A stretch of DNA of 64,000 nucleotides, from the NCBI RefSeq assembly GCF_026420865.1, contig NZ_JAPCWC010000002.1, forward strand, positions 1-64,000, given 5' to 3'. Below the pieces are notes generated by a model. It did no database searches and had not been told where the DNA came from. It saw only the letters and a list, made by a program, of their open reading frames with translations. Below are positions 45,876 through 54,639 of the stretch, one piece after another (the stretch's first letter is position 1; each line of letters opens with the position of its first letter). The position numbers were made by a program, and so were the translations under genes. This DNA is from Novosphingobium clariflavum. GTDB lineage: Bacteria; Pseudomonadota; Alphaproteobacteria; Sphingomonadales; Sphingomonadaceae.

Positions 45876-48265
45876 CAGAAGGCCTGTCCGATCGAAACGT
45901 AGATATTGAGGCGCGATTCACCCGGCCGGCGGTCGATCGGCGTGGCGAGATCGAGGCGCATCGGTCCGAAATTCGTGTAGAAGCGCCCGCCGATGCCGAC
46001 GCCGTAGCGCAAATCGTTGAACTGCGGCGTGGTCTGCCGATAGGCCTGCCCGGCATCGACAAAGGCGACGATACCGTAGTTGCCAAAACGGTAACGCGCC
46101 TCGACCGATGCCTCGTTGAGACTGCGCCCGCCCACCGCCTTGCCGTCGGCGGCCTGCTCGCCCAGCGCCTGGTAGCTGTAGCCGCGCACCGAGCCGCCGC
46201 CGCCGGCATAGAGCCGCCGCGACGGAGCGATGTCGAACAGACCGGCGCCCTTGATGGTGCCGAGGCGGACACGCCCTGCCAGGACAAGACTGTCGGTGAC
46301 CGGGAAATAGCCGGAACCGTCGATCCGGCTGCGGATGTAGGGATTGAAACCGCCCTTCACGGTCGCTTCCGGCTGGACCAGCGCGGTCAGGCGAAAACCC
46401 TTGGTGGGGTCGAGCAGGCTGTCGGTCTGGTCGAAACCGAGCTGTCCGTTCACCCCGGCCACGTAGTAGAGCTTGCGGTCGCGCGTACCGGTCGCCGTGT
46501 TGTAGTCGGTCTCGCCGGTGATCAGCGTTTCGGCGCCGACGGCATACGTGATCTTCTTCTGCCAGAGCGGCGTGGAATCGCGCGCCATGCGGATGGCGAT
46601 GCGCCCGGTATAGGCGCTATAGGCGTCGTAGTCGTTGTGGAACGCCTCGGTCACCAGTTCCAGCGTGCGATCGCGCTGCCCCGAATTGGAGCGCCTGAAC
46701 GTCGTCGACAGCCCTTGCTGCTTGGTACCCGCGATGGCGCTGACGATCAGCGCGCCTTCGGGCGGGAACAGGTTGCGATGGGTCCAGCTGGCCTGGGCGC
46801 TGAGGCCCTCACCCGTGGCATAACCGATGGTGCCGGCAATCGTGCGCGGCGGCCCGGCATCCTGCTGGACGTGCAGGGTGACATATTCGGTACCGTCGCT
46901 CCCCGCCGATTGCCCGGTCTTGCGGGGTTCGACCGAAATTGTCGAGAACAGGCTGGTCGCGATCAGCGCCTTGCGCAAGTCGTCGACCTTGCGGCTGTCG
47001 TAAAGGTCGCCCTTCTTGAAACGCGCAAGCACACCGATGTGCTTGGCATCGAAGGCCAGATCGCCCGAGGTCGTGAACCCGTCGAAGCGGCCGCGCGGGC
47101 CGACATCGACCGGCAGCGTATAGACACCCTCGCCGCTATCCGGGTCGAGCAGGATGTCGCGGTCCCCCACTTGCGCAAAGGCATAGCCATTCTCGGGAAG
47201 CGCCAGCGCCACTTGCGCCTCGGCGCCCTGCACGCGCTGCGCGATGATCGGCTCGCCGCGCTTGAGCGCGAGATTGTCGGCAATAAGGTTCGGCGGCACC
47301 GTCGGGTCGGCCTTCACGACGATGTCGGAAAGCGTGTAGCGCTTGCCCGGCGAGACCGTCATCACCGCGGTCAGCGCAACCTTGCCCTCGCCGCTGCGAT
47401 CACGCTCGACCCGCGTGCGGATGACCGGCGAATACCAGCCCTCGGACGCGAGCACGGTCTGCATGAGCGTCGCATCCTCACCCAGACGCGCGCGCAGCAT
47501 CGCGATATTGGCGGCCTTGCCGTCCCCTTTCTTCAGGGCGGAATGGGACTTGAACTCGGCCAGCAGATCGGTGTCCGCGGCCTTGTCGGCCTCATCCACC
47601 CCGTCGATCCGCATCGCATAGGTGACTTCGGTGTCCTTGGCCTCTTCCTCGGCCTCGGCGAACTGGACCGGGGTCACTTCGAACTGGTCGATCGGCGGCA
47701 AGGGCGCGGTCAGTTCCGCGTCCCGAACCGGCGCGGTGCCGATGGCCTCGGTTTCGGCGGTCGGCGCCGCCGCCTGCTGGACGGCGGCCCCAGAAGCGGT
47801 GCCAGATGCGGCCCCAGATGCAGCAGGAGACGCCGCAGACGCCGCAGACGCCGAGGCATTCGCCGCCTTGCCATCGCCCGCCAGCCGCTTCTCGAATTCG
47901 TCGATCGTCTCCAGCGGCTTGCCGAGTTCGGGATCGTCTTCGGCGCCCAGCCTGGGGATCGAACGGTTGAATTCGTCGTCGGAAATGACCGGCTTCACAT
48001 CGGGCATCACCGCATCGGCAGGCGGCGCCGGCACGGCAAGCTGTCCGGCCTTCAGGGTGTCGTTCTCGTCGGGCTTTCCTGCATCCGCCCCTCTCGCATC
48101 AGACCGCCCGGCATCGCTGCTGCTTGCCGCGGGGCTGGCGGGATCGGCTTGCTGCGCGCGCGCAGGCGTACCGGAGAGCGCCAGCACGAATGCCAGCGTC
48201 GCCAATCCGGCGCCTTCACGCACCAGTCGGGAACCGATGGCGGCGTGATCGCTTGGTCCTGGCAT
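45875..48265 (-). CDS. tamA: Translocation and assembly module protein TamA (Omp85 family)
   Basis: A 796-residue outer-membrane protein. The signal peptide ends near ARAQQA (about residue 38). It is followed by an unusually long Ala/Asp/Ser-rich low-complexity segment (to about residue 215), then POTRA domains (about 215-455), then the 16-strand Omp85 barrel with the motifs GGGGSVRGYSYQALG and RLDLATPIDRRPGESRLNIYVSIGQAF. The terminal phenylalanine is the BAM recognition signal. The low-complexity linker is not part of standard TamA. Codons within it repeat GCAGAC/GCCGCA triplets, pointing to recent expansion. Confidence 0.94.
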   Translation of the reverse strand: MPGPSDHAAIGSRLVREGAGLATLAFVLALSGTPARAQQADPASPAASSSDAGRSDARGADAGKPDENDTLKAGQLAVPAPPADAVMPDVKPVISDDEFNRSIPRLGAEDDPELGKPLETIDEFEKRLAGDGKAANASASAASAASPAASGAASGTASGAAVQQAAAPTAETEAIGTAPVRDAELTAPLPPIDQFEVTPVQFAEAEEEAKDTEVTYAMRIDGVDEADKAADTDLLAEFKSHSALKKGDGKAANIAMLRARLGEDATLMQTVLASEGWYSPVIRTRVERDRSGEGKVALTAVMTVSPGKRYTLSDIVVKADPTVPPNLIADNLALKRGEPIIAQRVQGAEAQVALALPENGYAFAQVGDRDILLDPDSGEGVYTLPVDVGPRGRFDGFTTSGDLAFDAKHIGVLARFKKGDLYDSRKVDDLRKALIATSLFSTISVEPRKTGQSAGSDGTEYVTLHVQQDAGPPRTIAGTIGYATGEGLSAQASWTHRNLFPPEGALIVSAIAGTKQQGLSTTFRRSNSGQRDRTLELVTEAFHNDYDAYSAYTGRIAIRMARDSTPLWQKKITYAVGAETLITGETDYNTATGTRDRKLYYVAGVNGQLGFDQTDSLLDPTKGFRLTALVQPEATVKGGFNPYIRSRIDGSGYFPVTDSLVLAGRVRLGTIKGAGLFDIAPSRRLYAGGGGSVRGYSYQALGEQAADGKAVGGRSLNEASVEARYRFGNYGIVAFVDAGQAYRQTTPQFNDLRYGVGIGGRFYTNFGPMRLDLATPIDRRPGESRLNIYVSIGQAF

Positions 48266-48442
48266 GAGCAGACTTATGGATACCCCCTGTAGCGTCCGGC
48301 CTTGCGCAGACCGGCCCGATAATCAACCGCTTGATCCGTGGCCAGGTCGCGATGGCCACTTCGAATCTGGGCAACGGACGCCCTCGTGCTTTAGCGTATC
48401 GCATTGCAACAGCGAAAGTTCCCGGCGGCAAGGGGGAAGCTG

Positions 48443-49561
48443 ATGAATGGACACGAAGGAACCGTCGACCGTGACAAGCCGGATACGGTTTCCAGCGCGA
48501 ATACGCCACCCCTGATGCCGGCTCCGGCGGCAATCGATCCCGCACCGGTCACCCCCGGCTCGGATGCGGAAACGCCGCTGGCCCTGCCGGCACGCGCATG
48601 GTGGCGGGTGGTGCGGCGCGTCTGGGTGATGAGCGGGTTCCACGAACTCGGCCTGCTGGCGGCGGGGCTGGCCTTCTACTGCTTTCTCGCGCTGACGCCG
48701 CTGATCGCCGCCACCGTGATGACTTACGGCCTCGTCGGCGACGTGGACACCGTGCGCGGCCAGATGCAGAGCATCGTCCGGGTGGTCCCTCCCGAAGTGG
48801 CCCATATGCTCGAACAGCAGCTGATCCAGATCGTCACGACCAGCCGCGGCGTCACCGGTTTTGCACTGGTGATCGCCCTGTTCTTTGCGATCTACGGAGG
48901 CATGCGCGCGGCGAGCGGCATGATCAGCGCGCTCAACGTCATCAACGAGGAACGCGAGACCCGCGGCATCATCGCGCTCACTTTCCGCGCCGGCGGGCTG
49001 ACGCTGTCCGCCGTGCTGATCGCGATGACCGGTATCCTCTCCGGCGGAGTCTTCGCATGGCTGCAGACCCATGCCAGCGTCTACCTCGGAGATGCGACGC
49101 AGACCCTGTTCAACTGGCTGACGTGGCTGGCCGCCGTGATGCTCGGCAGCCTCGGCTTTGCGCTCATCATGCGCTACGGCCCGGACCGGCGCCCCGCCAA
49201 GTGGCGCTGGCTCGCCCCCGGTGCCTTGCTGGCGACCCTGCTGTGGATCGCCGTCTCCTTCGGGTTTTCGCTCTATGTCGCCTATATCAGCGACTACAAC
49301 GCGACGTATGGCTCGCTTTCGGCCATCGTCGTGTTCCTGATGTGGCTGTTCCTGTCGGCCTACGGCATCCTGCTCGGCGCCCTGCTCAATGCGGAAATCG
49401 AGCGGCAGACCTTCTGCGACACCACCAGAGGCCCACCCAAACCGCCCGGTGAGCGCGGCGCCGTGCTGGCCGACGTCATCGACGACCGGGTGCCCTCGCT
49501 CGCGGACCTCCAGCGCAAACGCAGCCGCCGCGCCGAAAAGGCACGCAAAAGGGCGGATTAA
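48443..49561 (+). CDS. YihY/BrkB-family membrane protein
   Basis: A 372-residue polytopic inner-membrane protein. It has a Pro/Ala-rich cytoplasmic leader of about 55 residues, then six or so hydrophobic segments. The family stretches GLLAAGLAFYCFLALTPLIA and ATYGSLSAIVVFLMWLFLSAYGILLGALLNAE are intact. The start at 48443 is preferred because AAGGGGGAAG lies just ahead. Function of the family is unsettled; early reports as ribonuclease BN were not upheld. The C-terminus is strongly basic. Confidence 0.87.
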   Translation: MNGHEGTVDRDKPDTVSSANTPPLMPAPAAIDPAPVTPGSDAETPLALPARAWWRVVRRVWVMSGFHELGLLAAGLAFYCFLALTPLIAATVMTYGLVGDVDTVRGQMQSIVRVVPPEVAHMLEQQLIQIVTTSRGVTGFALVIALFFAIYGGMRAASGMISALNVINEERETRGIIALTFRAGGLTLSAVLIAMTGILSGGVFAWLQTHASVYLGDATQTLFNWLTWLAAVMLGSLGFALIMRYGPDRRPAKWRWLAPGALLATLLWIAVSFGFSLYVAYISDYNATYGSLSAIVVFLMWLFLSAYGILLGALLNAEIERQTFCDTTRGPPKPPGERGAVLADVIDDRVPSLADLQRKRSRRAEKARKRAD

Positions 49562-50409
49562 CGCCCTTCGACCACCTCCGGGCGGCGGTCCTGATCCAGC
49601 CGCACCACCAGATCCGCCCGCGCGGGCATCTCGGCAAGGATGGCGCGGGTGATCCGCTCGTAATGGGCGATGAAGCGCGCGATTTGCGCCGCGCTCATCA
49701 CCCTGTCATCCGGCCCGGCGCGCGCGGCGAGATCGCGCTCCTGCTGACTGCGCCAGCGGTGGACGACCTCGAAACCGGGCGCGGCCAGCAGGACCAGCCG
49801 GTCGATCCGGGCAAACAGCCGCTGGTACGAATCGCCGAGCATGTCGTTCACCCAGCGCCGCCAATGGCCATCAGGGTCCTCCCCCGCCTCCAGCGCATTG
49901 ACCGGCTCGGCCAGTTCACTCGTCCGCTGCGGAAAGGCGCCAAGGCACCAGCCCTCCAGCACGAGCACCTGGCAGCCGGGCCCGATGATGGGCCAGTCAT
50001 GCTCCGATACCCGGTCGTCGCGGGCCTTGTCGAAACGCGGCAGTGCCACCGGACCGCCCGCCTCCAGCCCGTCGAGCACGTCCAGCCCGAGGGCGATGTC
50101 ATGCGTGCCCGGCACCCCGCGCGTGGCGAGCAGGGGGTGAACGTCCCGCGCCAGCGCCTGCCGCTCGGCATGGGTGAGATAGAGGTCGTCCAGCGACAGC
50201 ACCGCGCTCGCGATGCGCTCCGCCGCGCACCGGGCCTGCACCGCCTGTGCCAGCGTGGACTTGCCGGACCCTTGCGCGCCGCAAATGCCGATGACGACGG
50301 GACGATGGCGAAAGCCGGAGAGCGCGCCGTGCACCTGCTCCATCACGGCACCAACAAGGCGGGCATCAACAAGGCGGGCATCAACAAGGTGGGGATCGAG
50401 ACCGGTCAC
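49558..50409 (-). CDS. P-loop kinase, D-glycerate 3-kinase-like
   Basis: A 283-residue kinase of the phosphoribulokinase/uridine kinase-like class resembling plant-type D-glycerate 3-kinases. Walker A is GICGAQGSGKST near residue 37, and SLDDLYLTHAER near 66 is the next family block, followed by RGVPGTHD and PRFDKARDDR. The GTG start at 50409 overlaps the MEKHLA stop (GTGA), which I prefer; an ATG at 50343 would remove 22 residues. The extra N-terminus consists mostly of a 15-base triplicate (DPHLV DARLV DARLV). Substrate inferred from family only. Confidence 0.78.
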   Translation of the reverse strand: MTGLDPHLVDARLVDARLVGAVMEQVHGALSGFRHRPVVIGICGAQGSGKSTLAQAVQARCAAERIASAVLSLDDLYLTHAERQALARDVHPLLATRGVPGTHDIALGLDVLDGLEAGGPVALPRFDKARDDRVSEHDWPIIGPGCQVLVLEGWCLGAFPQRTSELAEPVNALEAGEDPDGHWRRWVNDMLGDSYQRLFARIDRLVLLAAPGFEVVHRWRSQQERDLAARAGPDDRVMSAAQIARFIAHYERITRAILAEMPARADLVVRLDQDRRPEVVEGR

Positions 50410-50942
50410 AGCGTAAACGTCGCCGCCTGCCCGTGGCAGGTCCCATCGCCTTCGACGAGGTTCCAGACCACCGCCGGCCCGATCCGGAAGCGCCGCCCTT
50501 TCGCGCTTATGCGCACACCGGCATAATCGTCGATGAAGCCGTGCGCGGTCACGCGGTCGAGCAGGGCCTGCCGCTCTTCGCGCAGCGGCGCCTCGGCCGA
50601 GTGGCGCGAGGGCATGCCGACGAACGCCGCAAGATCGCTCTCGAATGCCGCCAGAGCTTGCGCATTGCCGAAGAAGAACAGCGGATCGGCCTCGGTTCCA
50701 TGCGCGACCACGGCAAAGGGCGCATGCCAGAGCGCCGCTACCGGATCGTTGCCGGTCACGAGAGAACGCCCGAGGAGACGCTCGAAGCTCCCGGCTATCA
50801 AGGCAATCCGCGCCGCCCGCTCGGGCTCGCGATAGACTGCGGGAACAGCGTTCGCCGTTTTGCCTGCCGCCTGCTCGTACACCGCGTTCCTCCGCTGCAA
50901 TCCCCGCCCGCCTAGCAGTACGGGTCCCGGTTTGCGAGCCAT
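50406..50942 (-). CDS. MEKHLA domain protein
   Basis: A 178-residue PAS-like MEKHLA domain protein. Family blocks are LLGRSLV, LWHAPFAVVAHGTEADPLFFFGN, MPSRHSAEAPLREERQALLDRV and GFIDDYAGVRISAKGRRF, ending in VVWNL and GQAATF. In plants this domain is attached to HD-ZIP III regulators; bacterial stand-alone versions have no proven function. It is coupled to the kinase gene by a GTGA overlap, so the two products may act in one pathway. Confidence 0.85.
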   Translation of the reverse strand: MARKPGPVLLGGRGLQRRNAVYEQAAGKTANAVPAVYREPERAARIALIAGSFERLLGRSLVTGNDPVAALWHAPFAVVAHGTEADPLFFFGNAQALAAFESDLAAFVGMPSRHSAEAPLREERQALLDRVTAHGFIDDYAGVRISAKGRRFRIGPAVVWNLVEGDGTCHGQAATFTL

Positions 50943-51069
50943 CGGGGCGCATCGTACCGGCGATCAGCCCGCATCCCGGTTGATGCCGCAGCCCCTGTGC
51001 GACTAGCTATCCGGCAACAAGAGATCGGGGTCAGCCCATGTGCGCGCCCGAGAGAGGAAGGATAACCGG

Positions 51070-51906
51070 ATGACCGATATTCTCGGCTACAAGGGCAAGC
51101 GCGTAATCGTCAGCGGCTGCTTCTCGGGCATGGGCGAGGCGACGGCCAAGCTGCTGGTCGACCTCGGGGCCGAAGTCCACGGCTTCGACTTCAAGGAAAG
51201 CGCGGTGCCGATGGCCTCGTTCACCCAGATCGATCTGCGCGACCCGGCCAGCCTCGAAGCCGCGGTTGCCGGTGTCGGCGGCAAGATCGACGCACTGTTC
51301 AACTGCGCGGGGCTGCCCGGCGGCGGCGGTTTCCCGGCGATGGACGTGATGAAGGTCAACTTCCTGGGCACCCGCCACCTTACCGAACAGGTCGTGCCGC
51401 TGATGGGCCAGGGCGGCGCCGTGGTCTCGATCGCGTCCACCGGCGGACTTGGCTGGAGCCGCCGCATCCCCGTCCACATGCAACTGCTCGCCACCAAGGG
51501 CTTCGACGCCGGGCTCGCCTGGTGCGAGGCCAACGTGGAGCAGGTCAGCGAGGGCTATGCCTTCTCCAAGGAAGCGGTGATCGTCTGGACCCAGTTCATG
51601 GGCGCGCAGCTCATCAAGAAGGGCATCCGCATCAACTGCTCGCTGCCCTCGCCCACCCAGACGCCGATGATGGCGACCTTCCACGCCACTTCGGGCAAGG
51701 AAGTGGTCGACGCCGCCGCCGAACCGCTCGGCCGCTACACCACGCCCGCCGAACAGGCCGGCCCGCTGGTGCTGATCTGCAGCGATCTTGCCGGCGTGGT
51801 GAACGGCATCGTCATGCCGGTGGACGGCGGCTTCATGGGCGGCCTCGCCACCGGCCAAGTGGACATCACCAAGATGATGAGCGCGGCCTCCAGGCAGCCC
51901 GCCTGA
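51070..51906 (+). CDS. SDR-family oxidoreductase
   Basis: A 278-residue short-chain dehydrogenase/reductase. The NAD(P)-binding motif is SGCFSGMGEA near residue 17, the NCAG motif appears as FNCAGLPGGGG near 78, the catalytic serine region is VSIASTGG near 122, and YAFSK near 164 supplies Tyr and Lys. The split resembles coniferyl-alcohol dehydrogenase / 3-alpha-hydroxysteroid dehydrogenase-like enzymes. It is followed by a crotonase gene on the same strand 110 bases on, suggesting a joint catabolic role. Substrate unknown. Confidence 0.88.
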   Translation: MTDILGYKGKRVIVSGCFSGMGEATAKLLVDLGAEVHGFDFKESAVPMASFTQIDLRDPASLEAAVAGVGGKIDALFNCAGLPGGGGFPAMDVMKVNFLGTRHLTEQVVPLMGQGGAVVSIASTGGLGWSRRIPVHMQLLATKGFDAGLAWCEANVEQVSEGYAFSKEAVIVWTQFMGAQLIKKGIRINCSLPSPTQTPMMATFHATSGKEVVDAAAEPLGRYTTPAEQAGPLVLICSDLAGVVNGIVMPVDGGFMGGLATGQVDITKMMSAASRQPA

Positions 51907-52018
51907 TCCTCGGCTACCGAGAAATCGCGAAGGGGTCGGATGCAAAGGCATCCGGCCCCTTTTCCCTATGCGTCAACCTGCTAAGGCGGATGCAAGAACA
52001 AGGAGCAGGACCAAGAGC

Positions 52019-52822
52019 ATGACCGACGCCGTACTGTACGAGATCGACGCCGAAGGCATCGTCACGATCACTCTCAACCGGCCGGAAATGCGCAATCCGA
52101 TCTCCGATCCCGAAGTGATCGAGGCCCTGCTGGACGCGGTCGAACGGCTCGACAACGATCCCGCCGCGCGCGTCGCCATTCTCACCGGCGCGGGCAAGGG
52201 CTTCTCCTCGGGCGGCAACATCAACGAGATGAAGCCCGGCGGCAACGTCAACGGCGGCGAGCCGATCCGCACCCGGCTCAATTACAAGCGCGGCATCCAG
52301 CGCCTGCCGCTCGCTTTTGCCGCGCTCGAAGTGCCGGTGATTGCCGCCGTCAACGGCGCGGCGGCGGGGGCTGGCTGCGACCTCACCTGCATGTGCGACT
52401 TGCGCATTGCCGGGGAGAGCGCGCGCTTTGCCGAAAGTTTCGTGAAGATCGGCCTGATCGCCGGAGACGGCGGCTCGTGGCTGCTGCCCCGCGTGGTCGG
52501 CTGGTCGAAGGCCGCCGAAATGGCCCTGACCGGCGACATGATCGACGCCGCAGAGGCGCTGGCCTGCGGGCTCGTATCGAAGGTGGTGCCCGATCATCAG
52601 TTGATGGACGAGGCCCGCGCCCTCGCCCGCCGCATCGCCGCCAACCCGCCGCATGCCGTGCGCATGACCAAGCGCCTGCTGTGGGAAGGCCGCCGCGCCG
52701 ATCTCGCCACCCTGCTGGAAATGGCCGCCGCCATGCAGTCTGCCGCCCACGCCACGCAGGATCACGCCGAGGCGGTCGAGGCATTCCTCGAAAAGCGACG
52801 ACCCGAATTCAAGGGGTCTTGA
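52019..52822 (+). CDS. Enoyl-CoA hydratase/isomerase (crotonase) family protein
   Basis: A 267-residue crotonase-fold protein. The oxyanion-hole stretches are AILTGAGKGFSSGGNINEM near residue 58 and AAVNGAAAGAGCDLTCMCD near 110. The second has Gly-Cys-Asp in place of the usual Gly-Gly/Gly-Leu, so the precise reaction (hydratase or isomerase) is open. An AAGGAG ribosome-binding site precedes the ATG at 52019. It follows the SDR gene, with which it may share a transcript. Confidence 0.88.
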   Translation: MTDAVLYEIDAEGIVTITLNRPEMRNPISDPEVIEALLDAVERLDNDPAARVAILTGAGKGFSSGGNINEMKPGGNVNGGEPIRTRLNYKRGIQRLPLAFAALEVPVIAAVNGAAAGAGCDLTCMCDLRIAGESARFAESFVKIGLIAGDGGSWLLPRVVGWSKAAEMALTGDMIDAAEALACGLVSKVVPDHQLMDEARALARRIAANPPHAVRMTKRLLWEGRRADLATLLEMAAAMQSAAHATQDHAEAVEAFLEKRRPEFKGS

Positions 52823-52830
52823 ATTTCGAT

Positions 52831-52868
52831 GTGATAAGTTCATATCACTCTCACACCACAATGTGAGA
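52831..52868 (+). promoter_or_regulatory. Two abutting palindromes ahead of the HTH-RibB-RibX gene
   Basis: GTGATA-N6-TATCAC (52831-52848) is followed without a gap by TCTCACA-N6-TGTGAGA (52849-52868). Together they give four GTGAKA half-sites in the order forward, reverse, reverse, forward. The two palindrome centres are 19 bases apart, about two helical turns. The downstream gene starts 13 bases later and its product has its own helix-turn-helix, so autoregulation is plausible. Confidence 0.55.
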
Positions 52869-52881
52869 ACGAGATACTCCA

Positions 52882-54207
52882 ATGGCAGGCAATGTGATCG
52901 AACAGGTCCGCAAGCTCGTCGCCGAGGGCGGCATGAGCAAGTCGGGCCTTGCCCGCGCAGCCGGGCTCCACGCCAACACGCTGCGCGACTGCACCGAGCC
53001 GGACTGGAACCCCACCGCCGAGACCCTGGTCAAGCTGGAGCGCGTGCTGTTCTCCAACGACGACCGCCAGATGCTCGTCCCCATCGAGGAGATCATCGAC
53101 GAGGCGCGCAACGGCCGCATGTTCATCCTCGTCGATGACGAGGACCGCGAGAACGAGGGCGACCTCGTGATCCCGGCGCAGATGGCGACCCCGGCGGCGA
53201 TCAACTTCATGGCCACCCATGGCCGCGGGCTGATCTGCCTGACGCTGACCAGCCAGCGCATCGACGAACTCGGCCTCGACCTGATGAGCCGCCACAACGG
53301 CACCCGCCACGAAACCGCCTTCACCGTCTCGATCGAGGCCCGCGAAGGCGTGACCACCGGCATCTCGGCAGGCGACCGCGCCCGCACCATCTCGGTCGCC
53401 ATCGACGGCACCAAGAGCAAGGCCGACATCGTCACCCCCGGCCACGTCTTCCCGCTGCGCGCGCGTGACGGCGGCGTGCTGGTCCGTGCCGGTCACACCG
53501 AAGCCGCCGTCGACATCTCGCGCCTTGCCGGCCTCAACCCTTCGGGCGTGATCTGCGAGATCATGAAGGACGACGGCACCATGGCGCGCATGGACGACCT
53601 GATCGGCTTCGCTCGCATCCACGACCTCAAGATCGGCACGATCCGCGACCTCATCGCCTATCGCCGCAAGCACGACCGCATGGTCGAGAAGAAGAACGAG
53701 ATCACCTTCCAGAGCCGCCACGGCGGCCAGTGGCTGGCCCGCAGCTATTACAACAAGGCCACCGGCGACGAGACGATGGCGCTGATCAAGGGCCGCATCG
53801 ATCCCGCCAAGCCCACGCTGGTGCGCATGCACACCCTGTCGATGTTCACCGACGTGTTCGGCGAGGAATCCACGGATCGCGGCAACCTGCTGCACCGCTC
53901 GATGGAAATGATCGCGGAAGAAGGCAGCGGCGTGATCGTCGTCATCAACCGCCAGATCGGCAGCTCGATGTCCAAGGTCATGGACATCAAGCAGCAGATT
54001 CGTGCGGGCGAAACGCCTGACATCGAAGAACTTCGCGACTATGGGGTGGGGGCGCAGATTCTCGCGGAACTTGGTGTCCACGACATGATCCTGCTCACCA
54101 ACACGCACCATTCGCTTGTCGCGCTGGAGGGGTATGGCCTCAACATCGTGAACGAGCGCCCCATTCCCAGCACTTGTGAAGATGCTGCCGCTGAAGGAGC
54201 GAACTGA
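52882..54207 (+). CDS. ribB: Helix-turn-helix + RibB (DHBP synthase) + degenerate RibA fusion (RibBX type)
   Basis: A 441-residue fusion. Residues 1-60 form a Xre-like helix-turn-helix ([20 protein letters not shown]). Residues about 65-265 are 3,4-dihydroxy-2-butanone 4-phosphate synthase, with the metal/substrate motif [11 protein letters not shown] near residue 84 and HTEAAVD near 210, all intact. Residues 275-430 resemble GTP cyclohydrolase II ([18 protein letters not shown]), but the Cys-x-Cys zinc site is absent: the equivalent stretch is [14 protein letters not shown] with no cysteine. So the third domain should be inactive as GCHII (a RibX-type domain). It is followed two bases on by ribH. 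Confidence 0.9.
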   Translation: MAGNVIEQVRKLVAEGGMSKSGLARAAGLHANTLRDCTEPDWNPTAETLVKLERVLFSNDDRQMLVPIEEIIDEARNGRMFILVDDEDRENEGDLVIPAQMATPAAINFMATHGRGLICLTLTSQRIDELGLDLMSRHNGTRHETAFTVSIEAREGVTTGISAGDRARTISVAIDGTKSKADIVTPGHVFPLRARDGGVLVRAGHTEAAVDISRLAGLNPSGVICEIMKDDGTMARMDDLIGFARIHDLKIGTIRDLIAYRRKHDRMVEKKNEITFQSRHGGQWLARSYYNKATGDETMALIKGRIDPAKPTLVRMHTLSMFTDVFGEESTDRGNLLHRSMEMIAEEGSGVIVVINRQIGSSMSKVMDIKQQIRAGETPDIEELRDYGVGAQILAELGVHDMILLTNTHHSLVALEGYGLNIVNERPIPSTCEDAAAEGAN

Positions 54208-54208
54208 C

Positions 54209-54628
54209 ATGGCCCGTTTTCTCATCGTCGAAGCCCGCTTCTACGACCACCTCAATGACCTGCTGATCGCCGGCGCCAAGGCCGCGCTCAAGGCCGCCGG
54301 CCACAAGGCCGAAGTGATCACCGTGCCCGGCGCGCTGGAAATCCCCGCCGCCATCTCGATGGCCGAAGCCACCGGCGACTATGACGGCTACGTCGCCATC
54401 GGCGTGGTCATCCGCGGCGAGACCTACCACTTCGAAATCGTCGCCGGGGAATCGGCACGCGGCATCATGGCACTGACCATGGACAGCATTGCCATCGGCA
54501 ACGGTATCCTTACCGTGGAGAACGAGGAACAGGCGCTGGTCCGCGCCGATCCCGCACAGAAGGACAAGGGCGGCGAGGCCGCCAAGGCCGCCATCGCGCT
54601 CTACGACCTCAAGGAGCGCTTCGCCTGA
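54209..54628 (+). CDS. ribH: 6,7-dimethyl-8-ribityllumazine synthase
   Basis: A 139-residue lumazine synthase, condensing the RibB product with the ribitylaminouracil to give lumazine, the riboflavin precursor. The conserved blocks are [11 protein letters not shown] near residue 47, [15 protein letters not shown] near 73 with the catalytic histidine, and [11 protein letters not shown] near 106. The start at 54209 follows an AAGGAG site. It is the natural partner of the upstream ribB-type gene; a functional ribA, ribD and ribC/E must lie elsewhere. Confidence 0.95.
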   Translation: MARFLIVEARFYDHLNDLLIAGAKAALKAAGHKAEVITVPGALEIPAAISMAEATGDYDGYVAIGVVIRGETYHFEIVAGESARGIMALTMDSIAIGNGILTVENEEQALVRADPAQKDKGGEAAKAAIALYDLKERFA

Positions 54629-54639
54629 CGGAGTAATGA

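Noticed and set aside
42270..45902. A 1210-codon open frame on the plus strand
   Set aside because: It is the antisense of tamB, produced by GC-biased third positions; its translation is Arg/Gly/His-rich with no domain and the tamB frame is clearly the real one.
52823..52881. An FMN riboswitch upstream of the riboflavin genes
   Set aside because: Only 59 bases separate the genes and none of the conserved riboswitch segments are present.
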